Assembly: GCA_012517355.1 (NCBI GenBank) | Contig: JAAYVD010000071.1 | Coordinates: forward strand, 1-64,000 | Reading direction: 5' to 3' | DNA from: Candidatus Rifleibacteriota bacterium | GTDB taxonomy: Bacteria; Muiribacteriota; Ozemobacteria; Ozemobacterales; Ozemobacteraceae | Length of the DNA stretch: 64,000 nucleotides | In this document: in pieces, positions 8,299-15,697 of the stretch | Layout of the letters: each line of letters starts with the position of its first letter | Numbering within the stretch: the stretch's first letter is position 1 | Notes under the pieces: generated by a model | Told to the model about the DNA's origin: nothing | The model's input: the letters and a program-made list of their open reading frames with translations, nothing else | The model's database searches: none | Position numbers and translations under genes: made by a program

Positions 8299-9714
8299 AT
8301 GCCTCGCATCCTCGTCATCGCCGAAGCCGGCGTGAACCACAACGGATCCGTCGCCATGGCCCGCGACCTCGTGACCGCCGCTGCCGAGGCCGGCGCCGAC
8401 ATCGTGAAGTTCCAGTCGTTCAAAACCTCCCGGCTGGTCACCTGCCACGCCCGTAAGGCTGGCTACCAGGCCGCCCGCACCCGCGGTTCGCGCACGCAAC
8501 GGGAGATGCTCGAGCGGCTGGAACTACCCTCTGACGCTTGGCACAACCTGATCGACCTGTGCGCCAGGAAACGGATCGCCTTCCTCTCAACCCCCTTCGA
8601 CGAAGAAAGCCTGCGGGAACTGGTCGAAGACTATCGCCTTCCCATGCTCAAGATCGCCTCGGGCGAGATCACCAACCCCCTCCTCCTGCTCCCCGCCGCC
8701 CGCAGCGGGTGCCGCCTGATCCTCTCCACCGGCATGGCCACCCTCGCCGAGGTCGAAACCGCCCTCGGCATCATCGCCTACGGGCGGGCCACGGGCGGCC
8801 GGGCCACGCGAGGCCACCCCACTTCCGCCGACGCCCCGCCCTCCCTGGAGGCCTTCCGCGAAGCCTACCGCCTCGCCCAGGCCGCCCGCCCCGGTCCGTG
8901 GCCCTCCTGGTTCTCAGCCGCCGGCTTCCCGGCAACGGATCCGGAGGCAGATCCCCCCCATTCAGGGCTGGCCGCAGATTCCGGGGACATGATACCGAAT
9001 GCATTGTCTGTCGCCTCTCGTTCCCGAAGCCCCGGGAATGCCCCCCACCCCACCGGCATGCCATCTTCGAGCCACCGGCCAGGTTGCCGCCCGCCCTCCC
9101 GCCGCCGGGCTGGGTCCCCTCCCCTGCCGGACCTGCGCGCCCGGGTTGCCGGTCCACCGGCCAGGGGGGCGTCCCCCCTTCCCGCCCTGACCGGCCTGGA
9201 CGGCATCAGCCTGTTGCACTGCACCACCGAGTATCCGGCCCCCTTCGCCGAGGTGAACCTGCGCGCCATGGACACCCTGCGCGCCGCCTTCGGCCTCGAG
9301 GTGGGACTCTCCGACCACACTGAGGGCATCGCCATTTCCCTCGCCGCCGTCGCCCGCGGCGCCACCATCATCGAAAAGCACTTCACCCTCGACCGCACCC
9401 TTCCCGGCCCCGACCATCAGGCCTCCCTCGACCCGGCCGGCCTGCGGGCCCTGGTCATGGGCATCCGGGCCGTCGAAGCGGCCCTGGGCAGCTCCGCCAA
9501 GATCCCTTCAGAAGCGGAAATCCACAACATGGCCGTCGCCCGCAAGAGTCTCGTGGCCTTGCGCCCTATCGCCAAGGGGGCCCCCTACACCCCCGCCAAC
9601 CTCGGCGCCAAGCGCCCCGGCACCGGCGTCTCGCCCCTGCGCTACTACGAGTTCCTCGGTCGCCGCGCCCCCCGCGACCTCGCCGCCGACGAACTGGTCC
9701 CCGACCTGCCATGA
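8299..9714 (+). CDS. neuB: NeuB-family sialic/legionaminic acid synthase with an internal in-frame insertion
   Basis: NeuB condenses phosphoenolpyruvate with an N-acylated hexosamine to make a nonulosonic acid. Clear motifs are IAEAGVNHNG near the start, VKFQSFK, FLSTPFDEES, KIASGEITN, LSTGMATLAEVE, LLHCTTEYPAPF, GLSDHTEGI and EKHFTLDR, with an SAF-like C-terminus (VALRPIAKG). The product is 471 residues where about 345-375 is usual. The excess sits between the EAYRLAQA helix and LLHCTTEYP, roughly nucleotides 8890-9190. That segment is Pro/Arg/Ser-rich and includes a copy of the REP-like repeat (8978-9000). The frame stays open, so the gene may be functional with a large loop, or impaired. 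Its TGA overlaps the neuD ATG as ATGA. AGGGAG precedes the chosen ATG. Confidence 0.87.
   Translation: MPRILVIAEAGVNHNGSVAMARDLVTAAAEAGADIVKFQSFKTSRLVTCHARKAGYQAARTRGSRTQREMLERLELPSDAWHNLIDLCARKRIAFLSTPFDEESLRELVEDYRLPMLKIASGEITNPLLLLPAARSGCRLILSTGMATLAEVETALGIIAYGRATGGRATRGHPTSADAPPSLEAFREAYRLAQAARPGPWPSWFSAAGFPATDPEADPPHSGLAADSGDMIPNALSVASRSRSPGNAPHPTGMPSSSHRPGCRPPSRRRAGSPPLPDLRARVAGPPARGASPLPALTGLDGISLLHCTTEYPAPFAEVNLRAMDTLRAAFGLEVGLSDHTEGIAISLAAVARGATIIEKHFTLDRTLPGPDHQASLDPAGLRALVMGIRAVEAALGSSAKIPSEAEIHNMAVARKSLVALRPIAKGAPYTPANLGAKRPGTGVSPLRYYEFLGRRAPRDLAADELVPDLP
8890..9190 (+). repeat. REP-like insertion inside neuB
   Basis: About 300 bases interrupt the conserved NeuB reading frame without breaking it. 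Positions 8978-9000 match one arm of the palindromic repeat at 131-186 (core ATTCCGGGGACATGATAC). The surrounding sequence codes for low-complexity Pro/Arg/Ser/Gly residues unlike any NeuB. The borders are estimated from where family-like sequence stops and resumes. Confidence 0.6.
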
Positions 9715-10454
9715 TCAAGCTCGCACTTCGCACCGGGAACTCGCACGGCATGATCCGAAAATCCCGGAATTCAGTATCATGTCCCCGGAATTCGCGGAAT
9801 TCGAACTCCTCCCTTCCCTCCCTCGTCCTGGTGGGGGCGGGTGGCCATGCCATGGTGCTGCTCGACATCATCCGGGGCCTCGGCCTCGCCGTCCACGGCG
9901 TGATCGACCGCCGGAAACCCGCCGCCGGAGCGTTTCAGGACCTGCCCTGGCTGGGCGGCGACACCGCCCTGGTCGGCACCGACCCCGCCACCCTGGCCCT
10001 GGTCAACGGCATCGGCTCGGTGGCCTCGGTGGCCCGCCGCCGCGAGGTCTTCGAACGGTTCAAGACCCTGGGCTTCTCCTTCGCCACCCTCGTCCACCCC
10101 TCCGCGGTCATCGCCGCCGACGTCGAACTGGGGGAAGGGGTCCAGATCATGGCCGGGGCCATCCTGCAGCCCGGCGTCCGCCTCGGCGCCGACACGATCG
10201 TCAACACCCGCGCCGCCATCGACCACCAGTGCGTCATCGGGGCCCACGTCCACGTGGCGCCCGGCGTCACGCTCTCCGGCGAGGTCACCGTCGAGGACTC
10301 CGTCCACATCGGCACCGGTGCCACCGTCATCCAGGGCCGCCACCTCGGCACCGGCTGCCTCGTCGGCGCCGGCGCCGTCGTCGTCCGCGACGTCCCCGCC
10401 GGGGTCACCGTCCTGGGCGTCCCCGCCCGCGTCGTCGGCGCGGCCAAGGGCTGA
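9711..10454 (+). CDS. neuD: NeuD/PglD-family sugar O- or N-acetyltransferase
   Basis: This 247-residue protein has the NeuD/PglD layout. A small Rossmann-like N-terminal domain carries SLVLVGAGGHAMVLLDII, and a left-handed beta helix made of hexapeptide repeats runs from about residue 135 (VIAADVELGEGVQIMAGA) to the end, with the conserved His in AAIDHQCVIG. It probably acetylates a nonulosonic acid or an amino sugar intermediate. Its ATG overlaps the neuB stop. The first 35 residues are not family-like: nucleotides 9768-9794 are a copy of the REP-like repeat, so the N-terminus has been extended by repeat-derived coding sequence. Confidence 0.85.
   Translation: MIKLALRTGNSHGMIRKSRNSVSCPRNSRNSNSSLPSLVLVGAGGHAMVLLDIIRGLGLAVHGVIDRRKPAAGAFQDLPWLGGDTALVGTDPATLALVNGIGSVASVARRREVFERFKTLGFSFATLVHPSAVIAADVELGEGVQIMAGAILQPGVRLGADTIVNTRAAIDHQCVIGAHVHVAPGVTLSGEVTVEDSVHIGTGATVIQGRHLGTGCLVGAGAVVVRDVPAGVTVLGVPARVVGAAKG
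9768..9794 (+). repeat. REP-like repeat copy within the 5' end of neuD
   Basis: This copy matches the core GTATCATGTCCCCGGAATT of the palindromes at 131-230. A degenerate opposite arm appears to lie just upstream (about 9735-9767). It is translated as part of the NeuD N-terminus. Confidence 0.7.
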
Positions 10455-10496
10455 ACCTCTTCCCTGTCGCTCCCCGCCGCCGTCCCCGGCAGCCCC

Positions 10497-10690
10497 TCAC
10501 GGAATCAGAACGACTTCGCCACGGTCGGGGAAGATCCTGAGGAAGTCCCTCTGGTTGAAGGGGAGAAAGGCTTCCGCCTTGGACTTCTCGAAAACCACCT
10601 TTCCCAGCCATGCTCCGCCCCGCTCCCCAGTTTTGCCGGCGAGGAGGGACTTCCGCAGGGCTTGCCCGCAGCAGCTGGTCAGCCCGAATG
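10497..10690 (-). pseudogene. Possible fragment of a PIN-domain-like toxin gene
   Basis: On the minus strand a frame ending at 10497 reads KVVFEKSKAEAFLPFNQRDF and then LRIFPDRGEVVLIP before a stop. This resembles the C-terminal end of PIN-domain (VapC-like) proteins, where a FNxRDF motif is followed by a final strand. The frame has no start and upstream homology is lost within about 70 codons, so at best this is a relic. The rest of 10455-10773 shows nothing else I can support. Confidence 0.3.
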
Positions 10691-10773
10691 AGCCTGGAAA
10701 GCCGCTTGAGAGCTCATGGTGAGAATGGCGGCGCCTCCCCTCGCGGCTCGGCCGGCCACCGCGGGAACCGAGG

Positions 10774-12621
10774 TCAGGATCGGGGGAAGGCCGGCACCAG
10801 GCGCTGCAACCCCGCCAGGACGCCCTCGCGGTCCCCCCGGCGGGCGGCGGCGACCAGGGCTTCGACCCCGGCCAGCACGGTGCCTTCGTCGACCGGTTCG
10901 CTGGCGGCGGTGAAGATCTTGGCGTTGCGGGTCGCGGTCGTCTCCTCCGCCTGGGTCAGCAGTTCCTCGACCAGCTTCTCGCCGGGGCGGGTGCCGGAGA
11001 ACTCGATGCGCACGTCCTTGCCCGGCTCGAGCCCGGCGAGCCTGATCAAATCCTCGGCCAGGTCGAGCACCCGCACCGGTTCCCCCATGTCGAGCAGGAA
11101 GATCTCGCCGCCCTGGCCCAGCGCCCCGGCCTGGATGACCAGTTGCGAGGCCTCCGGAATGGTCATGAAATACCGCACCATGTCGGGATGCGTGATGGTG
11201 ATGGCTTCCCCGCGCTCGATCTGCTTCATGAACAGCGGGATGACGCTGCCGCGGCTGCCCAGCACGTTCCCGAACCGCACCGCCGAGTACCGGGTCGGCC
11301 CCTGCCGCGCCGCGATCCGCACCAGCATCTCGGCCACCCGCTTGGTGGCACCCATCACCGAGGTCGGCTTCACCGCCTTGTCGGTCGAGATCATCACGAA
11401 CCGCTCCGGGGGCAGTTCGCCCGCCGCCTGCAACAGGTTGCGCGTGCCCAGCACGTTGTTCTTGACCGCCTCGCCCGGATGGTCCTCCATCAGCGGCACG
11501 TGCTTGTGGGCCGCGGCATGGAAGACGATCTCCGGGCGCCGCTCGGCGAACACCTGCCGCACCCGGTCCAGGTCCTGGATGTTGGCGATCGCCGTCGCCA
11601 GCCCGCAGCCGGCGGCGTCAGGCCGCTGCAGCAGCTCCTGGTGGATCTGGTAGATGCTGTTCTCGCCAGCCCCCAGAAGCGTCAGCGCCCCCGGCCCGAA
11701 CGGCAGGAGCTGCCGGCAGATCTCGCTGCCGATGCTCCCCCCCGCACCGGTGACCAGCACCCGCCGGCCCCTGACGTAGGCGGCGATGCCCTCGGGATCG
11801 AGCTCGACCGGCGGGCGGCGCAGCAGGTCGGACACGTCGATGTCCCGCACCTGCAGGCGGGCCTGCCGCCCGGCCAGCAGGTCGTCGAGGCCGGGAACGA
11901 TCTTCACCCGCAGCCCCGCCGCCCGGCAGGCCCGCGCGATCTCGCGCAGCGTCGGCCCCGTCGCCGAGGAGATGGCGATGATGACCTCTTCGACCCGGTG
12001 CTGGGCGATGATGGAGGGCAGCCCGGCCCGGTTCCCCAGCACCTTCAGCCCGTGGATGAACTGGCCCGCCTTGGTCGGGTCGTCGTCCAAAAAGCCCACG
12101 ACCTCGGCCGCCTGCGGGCCGGCGTGCAGCAGCTCCCGCGCCACCCCTTCCCCGGCCCGGCCGGCGCCGTAGATCAGCACTTTTTTCCCGCCCGTCCAGT
12201 GCCGGGGCAGCAGCCACCGCACCCACCGTTCCTCGGCCATCATCAGCAGCAGGCGCGGGGTGACGCGCGACAGGCCGATCAGCAGCATGTTCAGCAGCCA
12301 GTCGGCGATCAGCACCGACCGCGAGAACCCCTGGAACTGCGCGTAGAGGAACCCCACCTTGGCCAGCGACGACAGGGTGGCCGCCTGGAAGACCGCAATC
12401 AGGTCGGGGATCGAGGTGAAGGCCAGGGTGCGGTCATACAGCCCCATCCACCACAGGATGATCACGGTCGCCGGGATCGAGAAGGCCAGCAGCTGGCTGC
12501 CCAGGGCCATGTGCGTATGCCCGGAGAACGCCTCGAACCGCAGCCAGATCGAGATCAGCATGGCCGCGATCATCGCCACGACGTCGATGACCAGGAACAG
12601 CAACTTGGTGCGCGTTTTCAT
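10774..12621 (-). CDS. pglF: UDP-GlcNAc 4,6-dehydratase, membrane-anchored (PglF/WbpM/FlaA1-like)
   Basis: This 615-residue nucleotide-sugar dehydratase converts UDP-GlcNAc to the 4-keto-6-deoxy sugar, the first step towards bacillosamine and related sugars. The N-terminus has four transmembrane helices (about 5-115). A CoA-binding-like Rossmann domain follows (GAGRAGEGVARELL near 150). The catalytic SDR domain carries VLVTGAGGSIGSEI near 290 and AAHKHVPLMEDHP. The catalytic segment STDKAVKPTSVMGATKR has Met at the usual Tyr position, as is normal in this family. Length and architecture match PglF/WbpM. It is transcribed away from the neighbouring neuB-neuD pair. Which 6-deoxy sugar it feeds depends on the PglD and PglE partners at 15-18 kb. 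Confidence 0.92.
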   Translation of the reverse strand: MKTRTKLLFLVIDVVAMIAAMLISIWLRFEAFSGHTHMALGSQLLAFSIPATVIILWWMGLYDRTLAFTSIPDLIAVFQAATLSSLAKVGFLYAQFQGFSRSVLIADWLLNMLLIGLSRVTPRLLLMMAEERWVRWLLPRHWTGGKKVLIYGAGRAGEGVARELLHAGPQAAEVVGFLDDDPTKAGQFIHGLKVLGNRAGLPSIIAQHRVEEVIIAISSATGPTLREIARACRAAGLRVKIVPGLDDLLAGRQARLQVRDIDVSDLLRRPPVELDPEGIAAYVRGRRVLVTGAGGSIGSEICRQLLPFGPGALTLLGAGENSIYQIHQELLQRPDAAGCGLATAIANIQDLDRVRQVFAERRPEIVFHAAAHKHVPLMEDHPGEAVKNNVLGTRNLLQAAGELPPERFVMISTDKAVKPTSVMGATKRVAEMLVRIAARQGPTRYSAVRFGNVLGSRGSVIPLFMKQIERGEAITITHPDMVRYFMTIPEASQLVIQAGALGQGGEIFLLDMGEPVRVLDLAEDLIRLAGLEPGKDVRIEFSGTRPGEKLVEELLTQAEETTATRNAKIFTAASEPVDEGTVLAGVEALVAAARRGDREGVLAGLQRLVPAFPRS

Positions 12622-12926
12622 AGGCCCGTGGGTCGCATGATATCATCCCCGCCCCGCCCGGGAACATCGGACATGGAAATCGCCCCCCTGGCACCCGCGT
12701 CCCCCCCCCGTGGGCCGGGCTGGTCCCCACCGGATGCCCACCGGCCTGATCTACGCAACGAGCGGCACAATCCGGCTGCCCCTTTTCCTGGGAATCTGGC
12801 CAGGCGCCCCGCAGGGTCATCCTCACGCCCCCCTCCGGATCTGCAGCCAGCCGAGGCCCGCTCTTCCCGTTCCCTTCCCAAACCTTCCCGAGGGGTCCGA
12901 TACGCTACTTCGCCCCCCACCGCACC
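12622..12926. other. Intergenic region, nothing recognised
   Basis: This stretch separates the divergent pglF-like and mazE-like genes. I see no conserved reading frame, repeat or terminator in it. Short frames on both strands have no family-like composition. Confidence 0.5.
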
Positions 12927-12955
12927 TTGACTCTTCGCCAGCTTTTGCGTATTTT
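12927..12955 (+). promoter_or_regulatory. Sigma70-type promoter of the mazEF pair
   Basis: TTGACT at 12927-12932 and TATTTT at 12950-12955 are separated by exactly 17 bases, 18 bases before the antitoxin ATG. The same TTGACT/17/TATTTT arrangement is found before the ATPase gene at 20409. Confidence 0.65.
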
Positions 12956-12973
12956 TGACAGAGGAGGTGACGC

Positions 12974-13279
12974 ATGCCACCTACCACCGCCTGCGTTCGG
13001 CACGGGTTGTATATTCCCCAGGACCTGCTCGCGCGCATCAAGGAAATCGCCCGTCGCGAGAAGACCTCGATCAACAAGAAGATCGAGAGGATCATCCAGG
13101 AATGGTTCGATTTCCAGAAGTCCAAAGACCTCGACACCCTCTCCCGCGAGGAATTCCATCGTCTCCCCGCCTGGCGGAAGAAGCAGATTCTGGCGGAGCA
13201 GGCCCGGGCCGCGCTCTCCTTCTACACGAAGGAGAATGAGTGGGCCGCCTTCCCGACCGACGACGTCCATGAATACTGA
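12974..13279 (+). CDS. MazE-like / ribbon-helix-helix-type antitoxin
   Basis: This small basic protein of 101 residues begins LYIPQDLLARIKEIARREKT, the type of strand-helix-helix start seen in ribbon-helix-helix antitoxins. An acidic, aromatic C-terminus probably binds the toxin. The start has GAGGAGG seven bases upstream. Its last 11 bases overlap the downstream mazF-like gene, the usual antitoxin-first order of type II toxin-antitoxin pairs. It should bind its own promoter and neutralise the toxin. The family was assigned from context and fold-like pattern; the DNA-binding residues were not matched to a specific subgroup. Confidence 0.75.
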   Translation: MPPTTACVRHGLYIPQDLLARIKEIARREKTSINKKIERIIQEWFDFQKSKDLDTLSREEFHRLPAWRKKQILAEQARAALSFYTKENEWAAFPTDDVHEY

Positions 13280-13628
13280 GCGCCCGAAGCGGGGAGAGAT
13301 CTGGCTCGTCTCCTTCGATCCGACCATCGGTTCCGAAATCCGGAAATCCCGGCCGGCCGTGGTGATCAGTTCCGATTCCATCGGGGTTCTCCCTTTGAAG
13401 CTCGCGTGCCCGGTCACCGAGTGGCGGGAGGACTTCCGCCACCTGATCTGGCAGGTGAAGGTCGTTCCGACGGAGAAAAACGGCCTGAAGAAACCGTCTT
13501 CGATCGATGTCCTGCAGACCCGGTGCCTGGACCTCCGCCGGTTCGGCCGGCGCCTCGGGGTGATCACCGAAGGGCAGATGAAGGACGTGTGCCTTGCCTT
13601 GTCCGAGATCACCGAGAGCGGCTTCTGA
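13269..13628 (+). CDS. mazF: MazF/PemK-family endoribonuclease toxin
   Basis: This 119-residue protein has the MazF/PemK signature RGEIWLVSFDPTIGSEIRKS followed by RPAVVIS near residues 8-34, the core of the SH3-like toxin fold including the catalytic Arg and the strand-turn Ser. MazF enzymes cut mRNA at short motifs and stop growth when the antitoxin is lost. The ATG at 13269 lies inside the antitoxin gene, so translation is coupled. The pair sits between the pglF-like and pglC-like sugar genes, as an addiction module inserted in the glycan cluster. Confidence 0.9.
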   Translation: MNTERPKRGEIWLVSFDPTIGSEIRKSRPAVVISSDSIGVLPLKLACPVTEWREDFRHLIWQVKVVPTEKNGLKKPSSIDVLQTRCLDLRRFGRRLGVITEGQMKDVCLALSEITESGF

Positions 13629-13808
13629 CAGGCATTCCTCCCCATGAAGGAATCCGCGGCCCGCCGCCAAAGTATCCCCTTGCAGAATTGATGAGCAGTA
13701 TCTGCCGCCTCAAATTGTTCCAGGGCGCCCATCTCGAAAGTTGGCAATCCCGTGCAAAACGGTGGCTTTCCTTGTCGCGCCTGGCCCGGCCGATGATGTC
13801 GGTTGTTT

Positions 13809-14426
13809 ATGCCAGGAGATACTAGCGCCCGCCCTCCGCGCGGGAAGCGCGTGCTCGACCTGCTGGTCGCCGGAACGCTCGGGGTCGTCCTGCTGCCCGT
13901 CGCCGTCGCCGTCGCCGCCCTGGTCTGGCTGGAAATGGGCTCGCCCGTGCTGTTCCGGCAGCGCCGCCCCGGCCTTGGCGGCCGGCCGTTCGACATCATC
14001 AAGTTCCGCACCATGCGCGACGGCCCCGAACCTGACGCCGAGCGCCTGACCGCCCTCGGACGCTGGCTGCGGCGGTTGAGCCTCGACGAGATCCCGCAAC
14101 TGCTCAACATCCTGCGCGGCGAAATGAGCCTGGTCGGGCCCCGCCCCCTGCTCGAGGAATACCTTCCCCTCTACACGCCCGAACAGGCGCGCCGGCACGA
14201 CGTCCTGCCCGGAGCCACGGGCTGGGCCCAGGTCAACGGCCGCAACGCCCTCACCTGGGAGGACACCTTCGCCCTCGACGTCTGGTACGTCGACCACCGG
14301 TCGCTCGCCCTCGACCTGCGGATCCTCCTGCTGACCGCCTTCCGGGTCGTCACAGGCTCCGGTGTCTCCCAGCCCGGCCAGGCCACCCGCCAGAAATTCA
14401 CCGGCAGCCCCCCTCCCCGCCCATGA
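13809..14426 (+). CDS. pglC: PglC-like phosphoglycosyl transferase (initiating sugar-1-phosphate transferase)
   Basis: This enzyme of about 205 residues starts glycan assembly by moving a sugar-1-phosphate from UDP-sugar to undecaprenyl phosphate at the inner membrane. It begins with one hydrophobic reentrant helix (RVLDLLVAGTLGVVLLPVAV), then shows family motifs: GSPVLFRQRRPGLGGRPFDI, KFRTM, LRRLSLDEIPQLLNIL, GEMSLVGPRPLL and the Asp-Glu pair in SLDE. The short, single-helix form resembles PglC rather than the larger WbaP/WcaJ. The ATG at 13809 has no strong ribosome binding site, and a TTG at 13803 is an alternative. Linkage with PglF-, PglD- and PglE-like genes suggests UDP-diacetylbacillosamine as donor. 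Confidence 0.88.
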   Translation: MPGDTSARPPRGKRVLDLLVAGTLGVVLLPVAVAVAALVWLEMGSPVLFRQRRPGLGGRPFDIIKFRTMRDGPEPDAERLTALGRWLRRLSLDEIPQLLNILRGEMSLVGPRPLLEEYLPLYTPEQARRHDVLPGATGWAQVNGRNALTWEDTFALDVWYVDHRSLALDLRILLLTAFRVVTGSGVSQPGQATRQKFTGSPPPRP

Positions 14427-14429
14427 AGA

Positions 14430-14960
14430 ACGATCCCTCTCGTTTTCGTCCCCCTCCCGGTTTTTCTCCAACCCTTCCCGCTTCTCCGGCGCCCCGATCT
14501 TGCGTCAGGACCGACCCGGTCCTCTCACCCGCTCGTTCCTCCCCCCCCTCTGTGCCCCCGCCCCCTTTCCTCCTTCCTTTCCCGCGTCTCTGGCGCCCCG
14601 ACCGCTCTCTCTCTGGGGCGGGGCCCATTCCTCTCCGTTCGCTCCTCCCCATCGCTGCGCCCTTTCCTCCATCCCTTCCCGCGTCTCTGGCGCCCCGCCC
14701 GAGCGTTCTTCCGTGCGGGCTACTGCCCTCCCCGCTCGCCCATTCCCCATCTTCCCCCCTTTCCCCTTGTCCGGCGTTCCTCCTTCTTTTTCCTTTCCTC
14801 GCGTCCCTTCTTCTTCCTTTCCTCTTTCTTCTCTCTGCTTCTTTCTTTTTTTCGCTTTCTTCCTTTCGCTTGTCTTCCTCTCCCGCTCCCGTTTCCCCTC
14901 TCTCGCCTCCCGTTTTTTCTCGTCCTCCTTCCTCTCTCTGTGCCTCCGACCCTCTGTGGT
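14430..14960 (+). repeat. Second long pyrimidine tract with a spaced 22-base motif
   Basis: More than 500 bases between the pglC-like and pglD-like genes are strongly C/T-biased on the coding strand. A motif TTCCCGCxTCTCTGGCGCCC recurs at about 14475, 14579 and 14676, spaced roughly 100 bases apart, as if remnants of a 100-base tandem unit. Open frames across it are low-complexity Ser/Pro/Phe/Leu and its reverse is Arg/Glu/Lys-rich; neither looks like a gene. Composition parallels the tract at 7820-8060. Confidence 0.8.
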
Positions 14961-15005
14961 GAAAGTCCCTGAAATGCCAACATCCCCGCCATCCAGGAAT
15001 CACCC

Positions 15006-15650
15006 ATGAAACCGATCTTCCTCTACGGCGCCAGCGGCCACGCCAAGGTCATCATCGACATCATCGAACGCGCCGGCCTCTACCGCATCGTCGGCCTCGC
15101 CGACGACGACCCCGCCCGCATCGGCACCGACCTGATTGGCTACCCGGTGCGCGGCCCCGGCCACCACCTGACCGACCTGTTCCCCCCCGACACCGAGGTC
15201 ATCGTCAGCATCGGCCGCAACGACATCCGCCGTGCCATCGCCACCACCCTCACCGCCCTCGGCTACCGGCTCGCCACCGCCGTCCATGTCCGGGCCGCCC
15301 TCTCCCGCGACGTCGAGATCGGCCCCGGCTCCGTCGTCATGGCCGGCGCCGTCATCAACGCCGGCGCCCGCCTCGGCCCCCTCGCCATCGTCAACACCGG
15401 CGCCCAGGTCGACCACGACTGCCAGACCGGCCCCGCCTGCCACCTCGCCCCCGCCTCCTGCCTCTGCGGCACCGTGAAGATCGGCGCGGAATGCCTCATC
15501 GGCGCCGGCTCGGTCGTCATCCCCAACCTCACCCTCGGCGACCGCGTCACCGTCGGTGCCGGCGCCACCGTCGTCCACGACCTCCCCGACGACGCCACCG
15601 TCGTCGGCACCCCCGCCCGCCCTCTCCGCTCTCCGCCCGTGGTAGACTGA
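15006..15650 (+). CDS. pglD: PglD-like UDP-amino-sugar N-acetyltransferase
   Basis: This 214-residue protein has the PglD/NeuD fold. The N-terminal nucleotide-binding domain starts IFLYGASGHAKVIIDIIERA. Hexapeptide repeats form a left-handed beta helix from about residue 95 (AALSRDVEIGPGSVVMAGAV), with the conserved His in GAQVDHDCQTGP that acts as catalytic base in PglD. It would acetylate the 4-amino group made by the PglE-type aminotransferase to give UDP-N,N'-diacetylbacillosamine. AGGA lies about 8 bases before the ATG. It is a paralogue of the NeuD-like gene at 9711; the cleaner N-terminus and the PglC/PglE context make it the better PglD candidate. Confidence 0.87.
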   Translation: MKPIFLYGASGHAKVIIDIIERAGLYRIVGLADDDPARIGTDLIGYPVRGPGHHLTDLFPPDTEVIVSIGRNDIRRAIATTLTALGYRLATAVHVRAALSRDVEIGPGSVVMAGAVINAGARLGPLAIVNTGAQVDHDCQTGPACHLAPASCLCGTVKIGAECLIGAGSVVIPNLTLGDRVTVGAGATVVHDLPDDATVVGTPARPLRSPPVVD

Positions 15651-15697
15651 AGGCAGCTCCCGGCCGGAACAGGACCCTGCGCCGCCGGACCGCCACC

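Noticed and set aside
12955-13239. Alternative frame overlapping the MazE-like antitoxin
   Set aside because: It lacks a ribosome binding site at its start, while the frame at 12974 has GAGGAGG and a helix pattern fitting an antitoxin.
14398-15003. Arg/Glu/Lys-rich minus-strand frame through the second pyrimidine tract
   Set aside because: The charge-rich repeats are a direct result of purine bias; no start signal or homology is visible.
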